Source of the DNA: Paucidesulfovibrio sp050251775 | Lineage (GTDB): Bacteria; Desulfobacterota; Desulfovibrionia; Desulfovibrionales; Desulfovibrionaceae | Assembly (NCBI GenBank): GCA_050251775.1 | Contig: JBFWMD010000004.1 | Location: 1 to 64,000, forward strand | Length of the DNA: 64,000 bases | Direction of reading: 5' to 3' | Shown: in pieces, positions 8,461 through 17,698 of the stretch | Position numbering within the stretch: position 1 is the stretch's first letter | How the letters are laid out: each line of letters begins with the position of its first letter | Position numbers and translations under genes: made by a program | Notes under the pieces: model-generated | The model's input: only the letters and a program-made list of their open reading frames with translations | Told to the model about the DNA's origin: nothing | Database searches by the model: none

Positions 8461-10878
8461 TCAAGCCTTGGAGAGCAGCAGACGTTGCCTCCCCCAGGCG
8501 GCCTGGCCCAGGGAGATGCAGGCGTCGCCCGGCGGCAGGAGGCGGTGCGTCAGCGGGATCAGACCCCGCTCGCGCAGGGCCGCAGGCAGCTCCGCGGCCA
8601 GGGTCAGGTTGAGCATCACCCCGCCGGAAAGGGCCACGTGCCGCGTGTTCAGCCGGGCGGCGAAGTGCGCGGCCATGTTCGCCAGACCAAGGGCGAGCCC
8701 CAGGTGGAAGCGGCGGGCGATCACGCCGGGAGCGACCCCGGCATCCCGGTCCGTCTTGCAGGCCGCGAAAAGGGAAAGGGTGTCCAGTTCGGCGGGCGCG
8801 TCTTCGGTTTCCGCCAGGAGCAGCGGACAGGGGTAGACGCCCTGAGCGTCCCTATCCTGGGCCGCCTCCAGCACGATGGCGGCCTGGCCTTCGTAGCTGA
8901 TCACGTGGCGCAAGCCGAGCAGCGCGGCCACCGCGTCGAAGAGCCGGCCGCAACTGGTGGTGCGCGGGCAGTTCAAGCCGCGCGCGAGCATCTGGGGCAG
9001 GAAGCGGCAGGCCTGTTCGTGCGCTTTGGCCCAGGACCAGCGGGCCGGGTCCGGCTCGCGCTCGCCCAGCTCCCAGAGCATGGCCTGGGCGATGCGCCAG
9101 GGTTCGCGTACGGCGGCCTCGCCGCCGGGCAGGGCGCAGGACGAGAAATGGGCCAGTCGCCGGTGCTCCAGGGTTTCCGAATCCACATACAGGCATTCGC
9201 CCCCCCAGATGGTCCCGTCCTCGCCGTAGCCTGTGCCGTCCAGAGCCAGACCAATGGCCGGGCCAAGGTAACGGTTTTCGGCCAGAGCCGCGTGGACATG
9301 GGCGTAGTGGTGCTGGAGCGCGAGCAGGGGCAGGGGCTGGCCTTCCCGCTCCAGTCCGAGGGCGGCGGCCAGTTCGCCCGCCACCTGGGTGGTCATGTAG
9401 TCCGGGTGCAGGTCGTGGACGATGAGCTCCGGTTCCACCTGGAGCACGTTCTGGAGGTGCGCCCGGATCTCCTTATAGAAGCCCAGGGTGGCCAGGTTTT
9501 CCATGTCCCCGATGTGCTGGGATGAAAAGGCCTGATCGCCCTTGGTCAGGCAGAGGGTGGCCTTGAGTTCCGGCCCGGTTCCGAGCACGCAGGGGGCGGT
9601 TTTCCCCTTCGGCATGGAGGCCAGGAACACGGGCGAGGGCGTCCAGCCGCGCGCCCGGCGCAGAAAGAGAATTTCCGTTTCGCCGCCTTCAGGGGCCGGG
9701 GTGGTCCCGGTCCAGGGCGCTGCGCGGACCACGGAGTCGTCCGTGCGGATCAGGATGTCCCGGTTGTGCAGCAGAAACACGTCGGCCATGCCACCCAGGC
9801 GGGCCAGGGCCTCGCGGTTGCCGAGGCAGATGGGTTCGGAGCTGAGGTTGCCGGAGGTCATGACCAGGGCGGGCAGGCGGCCCTGTTCCGCGAAGAGTTC
9901 CAGCAGCACGTGGTGCAGCGGGGTGTAGGGCAGCATCAGGCCCACAAAGGGCGTGTCCGGGGAGATGTCATGGGCCAGGGGGCCGTGCTCCCGCTGGCGC
10001 AGGAGCGTGATGGGCCGTTCGCGGCGCTGGAGCAGCTCGGTCTCGGCAGGGCTGATCACCGCGATTGTCAGGGCGGTTGCAAGGTCCGGGACCATCACGG
10101 CCAGGGGCTTGTGGGGCCGGTTCTTGCGCTCGCGCAGCGTGGCCACGGCGGCTTGCGCGGTGGCGTCGCAGGCGAGGTGAAAGCCGCCCAGGCCTTTGAT
10201 GGCGGCCACGGCCCCTTTGGCCAGCCGGACCGCGAGGCGCTCCAGGGCTTCGGGTCCGTCGGCCAGGCGCTCCCCCTGGGCATCCGCGAGCCAGACCTGC
10301 GGACCGCAGACCGGGCAGGCATTGGGCTGGGCATGAAAGCGCCGGTCCAGGGGATTTTCGTATTCCGCGCCGCACGCAGGGCACATGGGGAAACAGGCCA
10401 TGGAGGTCACGGGCCGGTCATAGGGAATGGAGCGGGTGATGGTCCAGCGCGGCCCGCAATTGGTGCAGTTGGTGAAGGGGTAGCGGTAGCGGCGGTTTTC
10501 CGGGTCGCGCATCTCCGCGAGGCAGTCCTCGCAAGTGGCGATGTCCGGGCTGATCAGTACGCTGTGCCCTTTGCCCGCACTGCTTTTCTTGATCTCAAAG
10601 GCGGTTTCGTCCTGGGCCAGGGGCACTTCCTCCACGCGCAGGTCCACGATGCGGGCCAGGGGCGGGAGGGTATGCACGAGGTCGTCGCCGAAGCCGTCCG
10701 TTCGCGGGGCCGGTCCCTGGACCTCGATGACCACGCCCTCGGAGGTGTTGCGCACCGAGCCGGTCAGGTCGTGCTTCAGGGCGGTGCGGTAGACAAAGGG
10801 GCGGAAACCCACGCCCTGGACCTGGCCGTTGACCACGTAGCGGCGGCGGATGGATTGGTTCGGCATGGGCAAGGTCAT
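8461..10878 (-). CDS. hypF: [NiFe]-hydrogenase maturation carbamoyltransferase HypF
   Basis: HypF uses carbamoyl phosphate and ATP to place a carbamoyl group on the C-terminal cysteine of HypE, the source of the cyanide ligands of NiFe hydrogenase. The 805-residue protein has an N-terminal acylphosphatase domain (VQGVGFRPFVY, about 18-30). Two zinc fingers follow (C116/C119/C138/C141 and C166/C169/C188/C191). Next is a YrdC-like domain (KGLGGFHLACDA) and a C-terminal Kae1-like carbamoyltransferase domain with LALDGTGYG and HYAHVHAA. Length and domain order are standard. The start is uncertain: two in-frame ATGs (10878 and 10866) both lack a clear SD. No other hyp gene is nearby. Confidence 0.95.
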   Translation of the reverse strand: MTLPMPNQSIRRRYVVNGQVQGVGFRPFVYRTALKHDLTGSVRNTSEGVVIEVQGPAPRTDGFGDDLVHTLPPLARIVDLRVEEVPLAQDETAFEIKKSSAGKGHSVLISPDIATCEDCLAEMRDPENRRYRYPFTNCTNCGPRWTITRSIPYDRPVTSMACFPMCPACGAEYENPLDRRFHAQPNACPVCGPQVWLADAQGERLADGPEALERLAVRLAKGAVAAIKGLGGFHLACDATAQAAVATLRERKNRPHKPLAVMVPDLATALTIAVISPAETELLQRRERPITLLRQREHGPLAHDISPDTPFVGLMLPYTPLHHVLLELFAEQGRLPALVMTSGNLSSEPICLGNREALARLGGMADVFLLHNRDILIRTDDSVVRAAPWTGTTPAPEGGETEILFLRRARGWTPSPVFLASMPKGKTAPCVLGTGPELKATLCLTKGDQAFSSQHIGDMENLATLGFYKEIRAHLQNVLQVEPELIVHDLHPDYMTTQVAGELAAALGLEREGQPLPLLALQHHYAHVHAALAENRYLGPAIGLALDGTGYGEDGTIWGGECLYVDSETLEHRRLAHFSSCALPGGEAAVREPWRIAQAMLWELGEREPDPARWSWAKAHEQACRFLPQMLARGLNCPRTTSCGRLFDAVAALLGLRHVISYEGQAAIVLEAAQDRDAQGVYPCPLLLAETEDAPAELDTLSLFAACKTDRDAGVAPGVIARRFHLGLALGLANMAAHFAARLNTRHVALSGGVMLNLTLAAELPAALRERGLIPLTHRLLPPGDACISLGQAAWGRQRLLLSKA

Positions 10879-10983
10879 AGCCGCGCACGGCGAAAAAGGG
10901 AAGGCCCCCGGCTGATTGAACGATCCGCAGAGCCTTTGTCCGTGATTTGCGGCAGGCCCGTGGCGACGGGCGATGCCGCGCCT

Positions 10984-12702
10984 TCAATACCGCTCGAAAT
11001 CCCTGCTTTCCGGGTCGCGTTCCTCCTGCATCTCCAGGTTGATGCCAGCCCCCAGGTACTGGTCTTCCTCGACCTCCCTTGCCGGGACTTTGGGCGCGGG
11101 CTTGACTGGCTTACCGCTTGCCGCTCCCCAGGCATCCCGGGGTTTGTTTCTCGCCGGGGGCGTTTCGGGTCGGGGCAGGGGCGCGGGTTTGCGGCTGCTG
11201 GCCGTGATCCTGGCGGAGCCGGGAGCAAAGTCGGATGCGACGCCGGTTTTGTCGGTGCGGAAGAAGGACATGATTTCCTGGAGGTCCACGGCCTGTTCGG
11301 ACAGTTCCGAAGCGGTGGAGGCCATCTGCTCCGAGGCCGAGGCGTTTTGCTGGACCACGCCGTCGAGTTGCTGGAGTGCGTCGGTGATCTGCCTGGCCCC
11401 GACATCCTGCTCGGCGTTGGCCCGGGCGATTTCCTGGATCAGGGCGGCGGTCTGCTTGATGGCGGGCACGAGCTGCCGGAGAGTGGCCCCGGCACGTTCG
11501 GCCAGGGTGTTGCTGGAGCTGGAGAGTTCGGCGATTTCCGAGGCGGCCATGCCGCTCCGCTCGGCCAGCTTGCGCACCTCGGCCGCGACCACGGCAAAGC
11601 CCTTGCCGTGCTCGCCCGCCCGTGCCGCCTCAATGGCCGCGTTAAGCGCCAGCAGGTTGGTCTGCCGGGCGATTTCACCCACCACGGTGATTTTTTCCGC
11701 GATGCGTTGCATGGCGTCCATGGCCTCGGCCACGGCGGAACCGCTTTCCTCGGCCTGGCCGGCGGCCTTGTTGGCCGCGCGTTCCGTATTGCGCGCGTGC
11801 TCCGCGTTTTTGGCGATGTTGGAGCTCATCTGTTCCATGGAGGAGGAGATTTCCTCCAGGCTGGCGGCCTGGTTCACGGACCCCTGGGACACGCTGCCCG
11901 AGGCCAGGGCCAGTTCCGAGGCTCCGGCGGCCACCCGCTCGGTGACGCGGCGGCCCTTGCCGATGACTTTGCCGATGCGTCCGGCCATGTCGGCCAGGGC
12001 TTGGGAGAGTCCGCCGATTTCGTCGTTGCTTCCGGTGTCCGGGGAGTCGCGCAGGTCGCCCTCGGCCATGACCTCCGCATGGGAACGCAGTAGGTTCAGT
12101 GGTCGCAGCACCTTGCGGCTCAATCCGAAGATCACGAAGACGAAGATCAGCACGGCCAGGCCCGCGCCCCCGAGTTGGCTGTAGACAAGAACGTCCACCT
12201 TGGCTTCGGAGTCGTGCTGCATCATGATTACGGCCTTGTTCATGGCCTGGAGCACTCCGCTGCTGCCCGAGACGATCTCCGGGGCGCGGGCGGCGTCGCC
12301 CTCGCGCACGGCCCGTTCCAGCATGTCGCGGTACGCGCCCCAGAGCCGCTGGACCTCGCCCAACTGCGCGGCGATCTCCTCCGAGGGCGCGGGCAGCTCG
12401 GCCTTGGGGCCGTCCGGATCGAGCGTCAGGGGTGCTGCGCCGGAGCGGGTCAGGGCCGCGAGCGTGGCCTCGAAGACCGTGGCGGTTTTGCTGATGGCGG
12501 CGGTGTCGCGCTCCCCGGCGATGATCTGGCCCAGGGCGTCCTTGGCCAGCTTCTGGCTGAGCATGCGCTGGCGGCCGCCCATGTTGATGACCAGTCCGTC
12601 GGTCTTCTGGCCGGTGGCGATGATCCACATGGCCAGGGACATGAGCACGGTGACGATACAGATCAGGGAGACAGAGGCCAGAACACGGAACTTGATGGAC
12701 AT
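10984..12702 (-). CDS. Methyl-accepting chemotaxis protein with PilJ-type sensor domain
   Basis: The 572-residue transmembrane chemoreceptor has a first membrane segment at about 7-27. A periplasmic helical sensor follows, containing MGGRQRMLSQKLAKDAL, the signature of PilJ/NarX-like (type IV pilus MCP) input domains. A second membrane segment and a HAMP domain lead into a long methyl-accepting coiled coil. The coiled coil holds the hairpin tip IARQTNLLALNAAIEAARAG, which contacts CheA and CheW. The ligand is unknown. The ATG has GCAGGAG eight bases upstream. An N-terminal extension in the same frame was rejected because it precedes the membrane segment and lacks an SD. Confidence 0.93.
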   Translation of the reverse strand: MSIKFRVLASVSLICIVTVLMSLAMWIIATGQKTDGLVINMGGRQRMLSQKLAKDALGQIIAGERDTAAISKTATVFEATLAALTRSGAAPLTLDPDGPKAELPAPSEEIAAQLGEVQRLWGAYRDMLERAVREGDAARAPEIVSGSSGVLQAMNKAVIMMQHDSEAKVDVLVYSQLGGAGLAVLIFVFVIFGLSRKVLRPLNLLRSHAEVMAEGDLRDSPDTGSNDEIGGLSQALADMAGRIGKVIGKGRRVTERVAAGASELALASGSVSQGSVNQAASLEEISSSMEQMSSNIAKNAEHARNTERAANKAAGQAEESGSAVAEAMDAMQRIAEKITVVGEIARQTNLLALNAAIEAARAGEHGKGFAVVAAEVRKLAERSGMAASEIAELSSSSNTLAERAGATLRQLVPAIKQTAALIQEIARANAEQDVGARQITDALQQLDGVVQQNASASEQMASTASELSEQAVDLQEIMSFFRTDKTGVASDFAPGSARITASSRKPAPLPRPETPPARNKPRDAWGAASGKPVKPAPKVPAREVEEDQYLGAGINLEMQEERDPESRDFERY

Positions 12703-12738
12703 GCGCTTTCTCCTGCGGGGCGTAGGGGATGAGGCCAT

Positions 12739-12769
12739 ATTGTATGTCTCATGCCGGCGCGGGAGGCAA
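12739..12769 (-). promoter_or_regulatory. Possible sigma-70 promoter of the chemoreceptor gene
   Basis: Reading the minus strand, TTGCCT (12764-12769) and TACAAT (12739-12744) are separated by 19 bases, about 40 bp upstream of the start codon. The -10 box is good. The spacer is longer than ideal. Confidence 0.35.
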
Positions 12770-12818
12770 GTCTCGCGTGCTCCGAGGGCGTTATTAATGG
12801 GCCGGTCCCGGTCGTACG

Positions 12819-13961
12819 TCAATCCAGCGTCTGCCGGAAGCGCTTCAGCCCCACGGCCACGACCACGACCCAGAAGAGCAGGATGGGCCAGGCATGGGGC
12901 AGGGTGTCGGACACGCCGTTGCCCTTGAGCAGGATACCCCGGGCCAGGCGCAGGTAATGGGTCAGGGGCAGGACCGCGCCCACGTACTGCGCCCAGACGG
13001 GCATGCCCCGGAAGGGGAACATGAAGCCCGAGAGCAGCAGGGAGGGCAGGAAGAAGAAGATGGACATCTGCACGGCCTGGAGCTGGTTGCGGGCGACGGT
13101 GGAGATGGTCACGCCCACGCTGAGGTTCGCGCCGATGAAGATCAGGGTCAGGGCCAGGAGCAGCGCCAGGGAGCCGTGCATGGGCACGCCGAAGAGCAGC
13201 TTGGACGCCGTGAGGATCAGGAGCACCTGGATGTAGCCGACCATGACGTAGGGCAGGATCTTGCCGAGCGTGATTTCCAGGGGGCGCACCGGCGTGGTCA
13301 GCAGGTTTTCCATGGTTCCGCGTTCCCGCTCCCTGGTGATGGCCAGCGAGGTGATCATGGTCAGGGTCATGGTCAGGATCACGCCCATGAGACCGGGCAC
13401 GATATTGTACTGGCTTTCGGCCTCGGGGTTGTATTCGGCGTGGATGCGCAGCTCCACCGGGGACTGGCCCGAGGCGAGGGAGGCCAGGGGGCCGCGCAGG
13501 TGGCGTGCCAGGGCGCGGTCCAGAATGGTCTGGAGGTTTTTGAGCGCGCCGCCCGTGGCCACGGGATCCGTGGCGTCGGCCTCGACGAACAGGGGCGGTC
13601 GGTCGCCGCGCACGAGGTCGCGCCCGAAGTGTTCCGGAATGGTCACGGCGAACTGGACCTCGCCCTGGTCCAGGAGCCTGCGGATTTCCGCGCGGGAGTC
13701 GGGCAGCACGCGGACTTCGAAGTAGTCGCTGTTGCGCATGGCCGCCACGATGGAGCGGGCATAGGGCGAGTTGTCCGCCGAGAGCACGGCGGTGGGCAGG
13801 TGGCGCGGGTCCGAGTTGATGGCGTAGCCGAAGAGCACCAGCTGCATCAGCGGGATGCCGATGAGCATGGCAAAGGTCAGGCGGTCGCGGCGCATCTGGA
13901 CGAATTCCTTGCTGACCACGGCCTTGAACCGGGACCAGGAAAAACGTTTGAACGCGGCCAT
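12819..13961 (-). CDS. ABC-2 type transporter permease (drug/solute efflux)
   Basis: The 380-residue protein has the ABC-2 membrane topology seen in YhhJ/YbhR-type exporters. It has one N-terminal membrane helix (LTFAMLIGIPLMQLVLFGYA), then a large extracytoplasmic domain at about 50-170, then five C-terminal helices. RERERGTMENLLTTP, the family hallmark, sits at the start of the C-terminal membrane part. It follows the ATPase gene with a one-base gap. Only one permease gene is in the operon, so a homodimer is likely. Efflux of toxic small molecules is inferred from the TetR/HlyD neighbours. Confidence 0.9.
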   Translation of the reverse strand: MAAFKRFSWSRFKAVVSKEFVQMRRDRLTFAMLIGIPLMQLVLFGYAINSDPRHLPTAVLSADNSPYARSIVAAMRNSDYFEVRVLPDSRAEIRRLLDQGEVQFAVTIPEHFGRDLVRGDRPPLFVEADATDPVATGGALKNLQTILDRALARHLRGPLASLASGQSPVELRIHAEYNPEAESQYNIVPGLMGVILTMTLTMITSLAITRERERGTMENLLTTPVRPLEITLGKILPYVMVGYIQVLLILTASKLLFGVPMHGSLALLLALTLIFIGANLSVGVTISTVARNQLQAVQMSIFFFLPSLLLSGFMFPFRGMPVWAQYVGAVLPLTHYLRLARGILLKGNGVSDTLPHAWPILLFWVVVVAVGLKRFRQTLD

Positions 13962-13962
13962 T

Positions 13963-14934
13963 TCAGTTCACCTCGGCGTTGCGCATCAGGTCGATGAAGA
14001 CCATTTCCAGATTGGTTTCAGCGGGAGTCCAAAGGAAGCCGTCGTTGTATTTTCCGGCCAGAGCGGCCAGAACGGCGGTGTCGCGTCCGCAGACGTTCAG
14101 GGTCACGCCCACGGGCACGACTTGGTCCACACCCGGTTCCAGGTCCAGCTCGCGGGAGAGGGCATAGATCGCTTCCGCGTCGTTGGTCAGGGAACGCACG
14201 CTCCAGGTGACCAGCCCGGAGTCGCTGACCAGCTTTTCGGTGGACCCCTGGGCCAGGAGTTTGCCGTAGGCGATGTAGGCCAGCCGGTGGCAGCGCTCGG
14301 CTTCGTCCATGTAGTGGGTGGAGATCAGCGCGGTCAGGCCTTGGCCCGCGAGCTTGTGGACCTCGTCCCAGAAGTCGCGTCGCGCGCCGGGGTCCACGCC
14401 CGCTGTGGGTTCGTCCAGAAGCAGCAGCAAGGGCCGGTGCTGGGTGCAGGCGCCCAGGGCGAGGCGCTGTTTCCAGCCGCCGGAGAGGGACCCCGCGAGG
14501 TTGTTCTGGTAGCGGCCCAGTCCCATGCGCTCGATGGTCTGGTCCACCTCGGCGCGCACGTTCCCGAGGCCATAGACCCGGGCCATGAATTCGAGGTTTT
14601 CGCGCACGGTGAGGTCTTCGTAGAGGCTGAAGCGCTGGGCCATGTAGCCCACCTGGGGTTTGATCTCGGCGGCCTGGGTGCGGATGTTCAGCCCGAGGCA
14701 GGAGCCTTCGCCGCTGTCGGGCCGCAGCAGGCCGCAGAGCATGCGGATGAAGGTGGTCTTGCCCGAGCCGTTGGGGCCGAGAAAGCCGAAGATCTCCCCC
14801 CGGCGCACCTGCATGTCCAGGCCGTCAACCACGGTGCGTTTGCCAAAGGCCTTGGTCAGGCCATGCACATTGATGACGACTTCGTGGCCATTTGTGCGAT
14901 CCGTGCTGTTCAGGTCGTCTGTCGCGGTGGTCAT
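13963..14934 (-). CDS. ABC transporter ATP-binding protein of the efflux operon
   Basis: The 323-residue ATPase has Walker A GPNGSGKTT, signature LSGGWKQRLALG, Walker B LLLLDEPTAGVDPG and a switch histidine (LISTHYMDEAE). The C-terminal extension after about residue 220 is typical of drug-export ATPases of the CcmA/DrrA type. Its ATG overlaps the HlyD stop codon (ATGA), so translation is probably coupled. Together with the adjacent permease and membrane-fusion protein it forms one exporter. Confidence 0.93.
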   Translation of the reverse strand: MTTATDDLNSTDRTNGHEVVINVHGLTKAFGKRTVVDGLDMQVRRGEIFGFLGPNGSGKTTFIRMLCGLLRPDSGEGSCLGLNIRTQAAEIKPQVGYMAQRFSLYEDLTVRENLEFMARVYGLGNVRAEVDQTIERMGLGRYQNNLAGSLSGGWKQRLALGACTQHRPLLLLLDEPTAGVDPGARRDFWDEVHKLAGQGLTALISTHYMDEAERCHRLAYIAYGKLLAQGSTEKLVSDSGLVTWSVRSLTNDAEAIYALSRELDLEPGVDQVVPVGVTLNVCGRDTAVLAALAGKYNDGFLWTPAETNLEMVFIDLMRNAEVN

Positions 14935-15962
14935 TGCCCGGTCTCCGGCCCGGCGGCGTCCGGGGTGAACGGGGCAAGCCGCACGTCCACGGGCTGGCCG
15001 GGTCGCAGTTCGGTTTCGCGTCCCGGTTCCGGGCGTGCCTCCACGAGAAAAACCAGCTTGGCCCGGTTCTCGCTCGAATAGATCACGGGCGGGGTGTATT
15101 CGGCCTCCGGGGAAACATAGCTGATGGTCACGGGCACGGGGGCAACGGCGCCGTCAAAGCTGATTTCGGCGCGCATGCCCGGGCGCAGGGTTCCGGCCTG
15201 GGTTTCCGGCACGAAGAAGACGACTTTGATATTCTCGGACGGCAGCAGCGAGACCACGGGCTTCCCGGCCGCGACCCACTCGCCCCGGTCGTAGAAGGTA
15301 TCAAAGACCAGCCCGGAAACCGGGGCCTGCTGGCGCTTCTGGTCCAGGTTCCAGCGGGCCTGCTCCAATTGGGCGCGTGCTCCGTCAAATTGGGCCTGGG
15401 CCGCTGCGATCTCGTCGCTGCGTCCGCCCAGGCGCGCCGTGTTCAGTTCGGCCCGGATGCGGTTCTGGGTTTGCCGGGCGGTTTCATATTCCGTGCGTGC
15501 GAGGTCCAGTTCCTGGGTGGAGATGGTCCGTTCGGCAAAGAGGCGCTTTTTGCGCTCGTAGTCCGTGCGGGCGTATTCCAGGCTGGAGCTGGCTTCGCGC
15601 AATTGAGCCTGGATGGCGGCGATTTCCGAGGGGCGCTGGCCCTTGCCCTTGTCCGCCAGGGAATTTTCCGCGCTCAGGGCATTCTGCTCGGCCTCGGCCA
15701 CGGCGGCGCGCTCGTAGGCGTCCTCCAGCTGGAAGAGCGGGTCCCCCGTCCGCACGGTTTCGCCCCGGCGCACGGAAAGCGTCTCCAGTCTTCCGGCCAG
15801 GGGCGCGGCCACGTCCACATAGTCCCCTTCCACGTACCCCTGGAGCGTATCGGTTTCGCCACAGCCGGTCAGGAGAACGCCGAGCAGCAGCGTCGCGGCC
15901 AGCGCCGCCGGAAACTGGCAGGCGCGCAGTGAGATCAGACGTTGGTTCGGATGCATTCGCAT
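14931..15962 (-). CDS. HlyD-family membrane-fusion lipoprotein
   Basis: The 343-residue protein has a lipoprotein signal with lipobox LLTG-C at about residue 34, so it should be anchored by lipid in a membrane facing the periplasm. A split biotinyl-lipoyl domain (APLAGRLETLSVRRGETV and APVSGLVFDTFYDRGEWV) brackets a long alpha-helical hairpin at about 80-215. A beta-barrel region rich in VPVTISYVS follows. This is the adaptor between the ABC exporter and an outer-membrane channel, which is not encoded here. GAGGAG precedes the start, and the N-terminus overlaps the end of tetR by 28 bp. Confidence 0.9.
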   Translation of the reverse strand: MRMHPNQRLISLRACQFPAALAATLLLGVLLTGCGETDTLQGYVEGDYVDVAAPLAGRLETLSVRRGETVRTGDPLFQLEDAYERAAVAEAEQNALSAENSLADKGKGQRPSEIAAIQAQLREASSSLEYARTDYERKKRLFAERTISTQELDLARTEYETARQTQNRIRAELNTARLGGRSDEIAAAQAQFDGARAQLEQARWNLDQKRQQAPVSGLVFDTFYDRGEWVAAGKPVVSLLPSENIKVVFFVPETQAGTLRPGMRAEISFDGAVAPVPVTISYVSPEAEYTPPVIYSSENRAKLVFLVEARPEPGRETELRPGQPVDVRLAPFTPDAAGPETGQ

Positions 15963-16588
15963 GGGTATTTCTCCTCATGGAGAGCGCGGGGTGCGAGCAT
16001 TTCTCGGAAAATGACCCAGCTTCGTTCCACCTGGGCCTCCAGTTCGAAGTCGCCCCGGCGGATGAAGAACATGTGGGCCGAGAGCAGGATCTGTCCGAGG
16101 AAGAGCATGGTCAGGTCCCTGGGATCCACGTCGTCACGGATGGCGTTGTCCCGCTGGCCTCTGGCCAGGATGGCGGCGATGCCGCTGATCATGCCGTTTT
16201 GCGCTTCGATGAGCATCTCGCGAAAGGGACTTCCGGGCGCGGCGATCTCCTCGGAAAAGAGGATGCGCGGCACGGCCCCGTTTTCGCGGATCAGGCCCAG
16301 ATGCCGCCGCCAGAAGCGTTCCAGGCCCACGAGGGGGTCCTGTTCCGCCGATGAGGCCTCCAGGTTGGCGCGGAGCATGGAATGCAGCTGGCCGAAGGCG
16401 GCGCGCAGAATTTCGTTGCGGTTTCGGAAGTGTCGGTAGAGCGCCGAGGGGACCAGACCCACGGCCTCGGCCACGGCTGTGACCGTGACCGCGCGCAGCC
16501 CGTTTTCCGCAAGGCGCAGCGCGGCCCTGGCGATCTGCTCCTGGCGGCTGTCCGTATCCATGCGTTGGTTGCCTGCTTGTTCCAGCAT
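15935..16588 (-). CDS. TetR-family transcriptional regulator of the efflux operon
   Basis: The 217-residue protein has an N-terminal TetR helix-turn-helix (AVAEAVGLVPSALYRHFRNR at about 39-58) and a ligand-binding helical C-terminal domain. It is the first gene of the tetR-hlyD-ATPase-permease operon, and its end overlaps hlyD. AGGAG lies nine bases before the chosen ATG. An upstream ATG in frame would read through operator sequences and was rejected. Two inverted repeats with shared GTGAA/TTCAC half-sites flank a TTGACA box upstream. That arrangement indicates repression of its own operon. Confidence 0.92.
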   Translation of the reverse strand: MLEQAGNQRMDTDSRQEQIARAALRLAENGLRAVTVTAVAEAVGLVPSALYRHFRNRNEILRAAFGQLHSMLRANLEASSAEQDPLVGLERFWRRHLGLIRENGAVPRILFSEEIAAPGSPFREMLIEAQNGMISGIAAILARGQRDNAIRDDVDPRDLTMLFLGQILLSAHMFFIRRGDFELEAQVERSWVIFREMLAPRALHEEKYPCECIRTNV

Positions 16589-16601
16589 TGTGTTCTCCTG
16601 T

Positions 16602-16623
16602 GTGAATGTGAATTCACCTTCAC
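16602..16623. promoter_or_regulatory. TetR operator 1, near-perfect 22-bp palindrome
   Basis: The core GTGAATTCAC is extended on both sides by GTGAA and TTCAC with a single mismatched pair. It lies between the tetR ribosome binding site and the probable -10 region, a position where bound repressor would block transcription. Confidence 0.7.
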
Positions 16624-16639
16624 CAGAAAGCAGGGTTGT

Positions 16640-16671
16640 TGTCAAGGTGGAAAGTGAAACCAATTTCACTT
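16640..16671 (-). promoter_or_regulatory. Operator 2 (perfect inverted repeat) adjoining a -35 box of the tetR promoter
   Basis: AAGTGAAA and TTTCACTT form a perfect inverted repeat with four central bases (16652-16671). TTGACA on the minus strand (16640-16645) lies immediately downstream of it. The half-site matches the GTGAA/TTCAC of the first operator. The -10 element is weak, which may indicate an activatable or tightly repressed promoter. Confidence 0.65.
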
Positions 16672-16696
16672 GACCGGGATCGGGCGGAGCAGGGGA

Positions 16697-17626
16697 CTAT
16701 CGGCCCAGGCCCAGGCGGTGCAACAGGCTGCGCAGCCTGCCCCGGGCCAGCCGCACGGGGTGGAAGGTTTGCGGGTCCAGCTTGTCGGGAAGAAGGAAGC
16801 CGGTGGCATTGAAGGAGTCCGGCGTTTCCAGGGGATAGGAGAGTCGTTCGGGGGTTGCACCGGGAAGACCGCGTTGCGCAGCCTCGACCCAGAGGGGCAC
16901 GTCGGCGGTTTTGAGGCCGAGCAGGCCGTAGATCGCGGTGTCCAGGGCCACGGGATCCTCGCAGGTCGCAAGCAGCCCCAGTTCAAAAGGCTCGCCCTTG
17001 ACCGGGCCGGTGCAATGCATGGGCCGGATGGCATCCAGGAGCGTGATCACCGGGGGCAGGGCAGCGGCCACGTCCAGGATCAGGGCCGGGAAATGGTTGC
17101 CCTGGTCGCCGTGAACAGCGTGGGCCACGGCCTTGCGCCAGCCCGTGACACAGCCGAAGAGGTTTTTGACCGCGCAGGTCACGCGCATCTGCGCATGGGC
17201 CTTGAGCCTGGGGATACTGACAATCAACTCCGCGTCACGAGCCGTGCGGGAGAGGCCGATTTCCCCCCCGAAGGAGAGCCGCATCGGTTCCGGGCGGCCC
17301 AGGCTTTCCACACGCAGGCCCAGGGGCCGCAGTGCATTCGCCAGTCCGCAGGCGCGGGCCACCTGCGCTGCTGAGCCAAAGGCCGGAGAATCGGCCACCG
17401 TGATCAAGGCTCCCCGTTCCAGCAACTGCTCGCAGACCGAGCGGACCACCAGGGGATGTGTGCAGGAGAGCCCGGCATTGGCCCTTGTGACAAGATTGGG
17501 CTTGACCAGCACCCGCGTGCCCGGCTTCGGAGCGCAGCCGCACTCCTCCAGCAGCAGGCGGACCGTCGCGTTGAGCAGGGTGGATTCGTACTCCAGGGTG
17601 CGGGCCAAGGCCACGGGAATGAACAT
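16697..17626 (-). CDS. DUF362 domain protein
   Basis: The 309-residue soluble protein matches the DUF362 family: VLVKPNLV near the N-terminus, then ITVADSPAFG, IVSIPRLKAHAQMRVTCAVKNLFG and DAIRPMHCTGP. Many relatives carry a 4Fe-4S ferredoxin module, but this one has no cysteine clusters. The biochemical role of the family is not settled. AGGAG precedes the ATG at 17626. The gene is divergent from the ModF-like gene, with about 70 bp between them. Confidence 0.85.
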   Translation of the reverse strand: MFIPVALARTLEYESTLLNATVRLLLEECGCAPKPGTRVLVKPNLVTRANAGLSCTHPLVVRSVCEQLLERGALITVADSPAFGSAAQVARACGLANALRPLGLRVESLGRPEPMRLSFGGEIGLSRTARDAELIVSIPRLKAHAQMRVTCAVKNLFGCVTGWRKAVAHAVHGDQGNHFPALILDVAAALPPVITLLDAIRPMHCTGPVKGEPFELGLLATCEDPVALDTAIYGLLGLKTADVPLWVEAAQRGLPGATPERLSYPLETPDSFNATGFLLPDKLDPQTFHPVRLARGRLRSLLHRLGLGR

Positions 17627-17698
17627 GATTCTCTCCTGCCCGGATTCCTGGGGGAAGGCAAGCGGGCTTGCGCTTCCCCGGACAAAGGAGCACAATAT

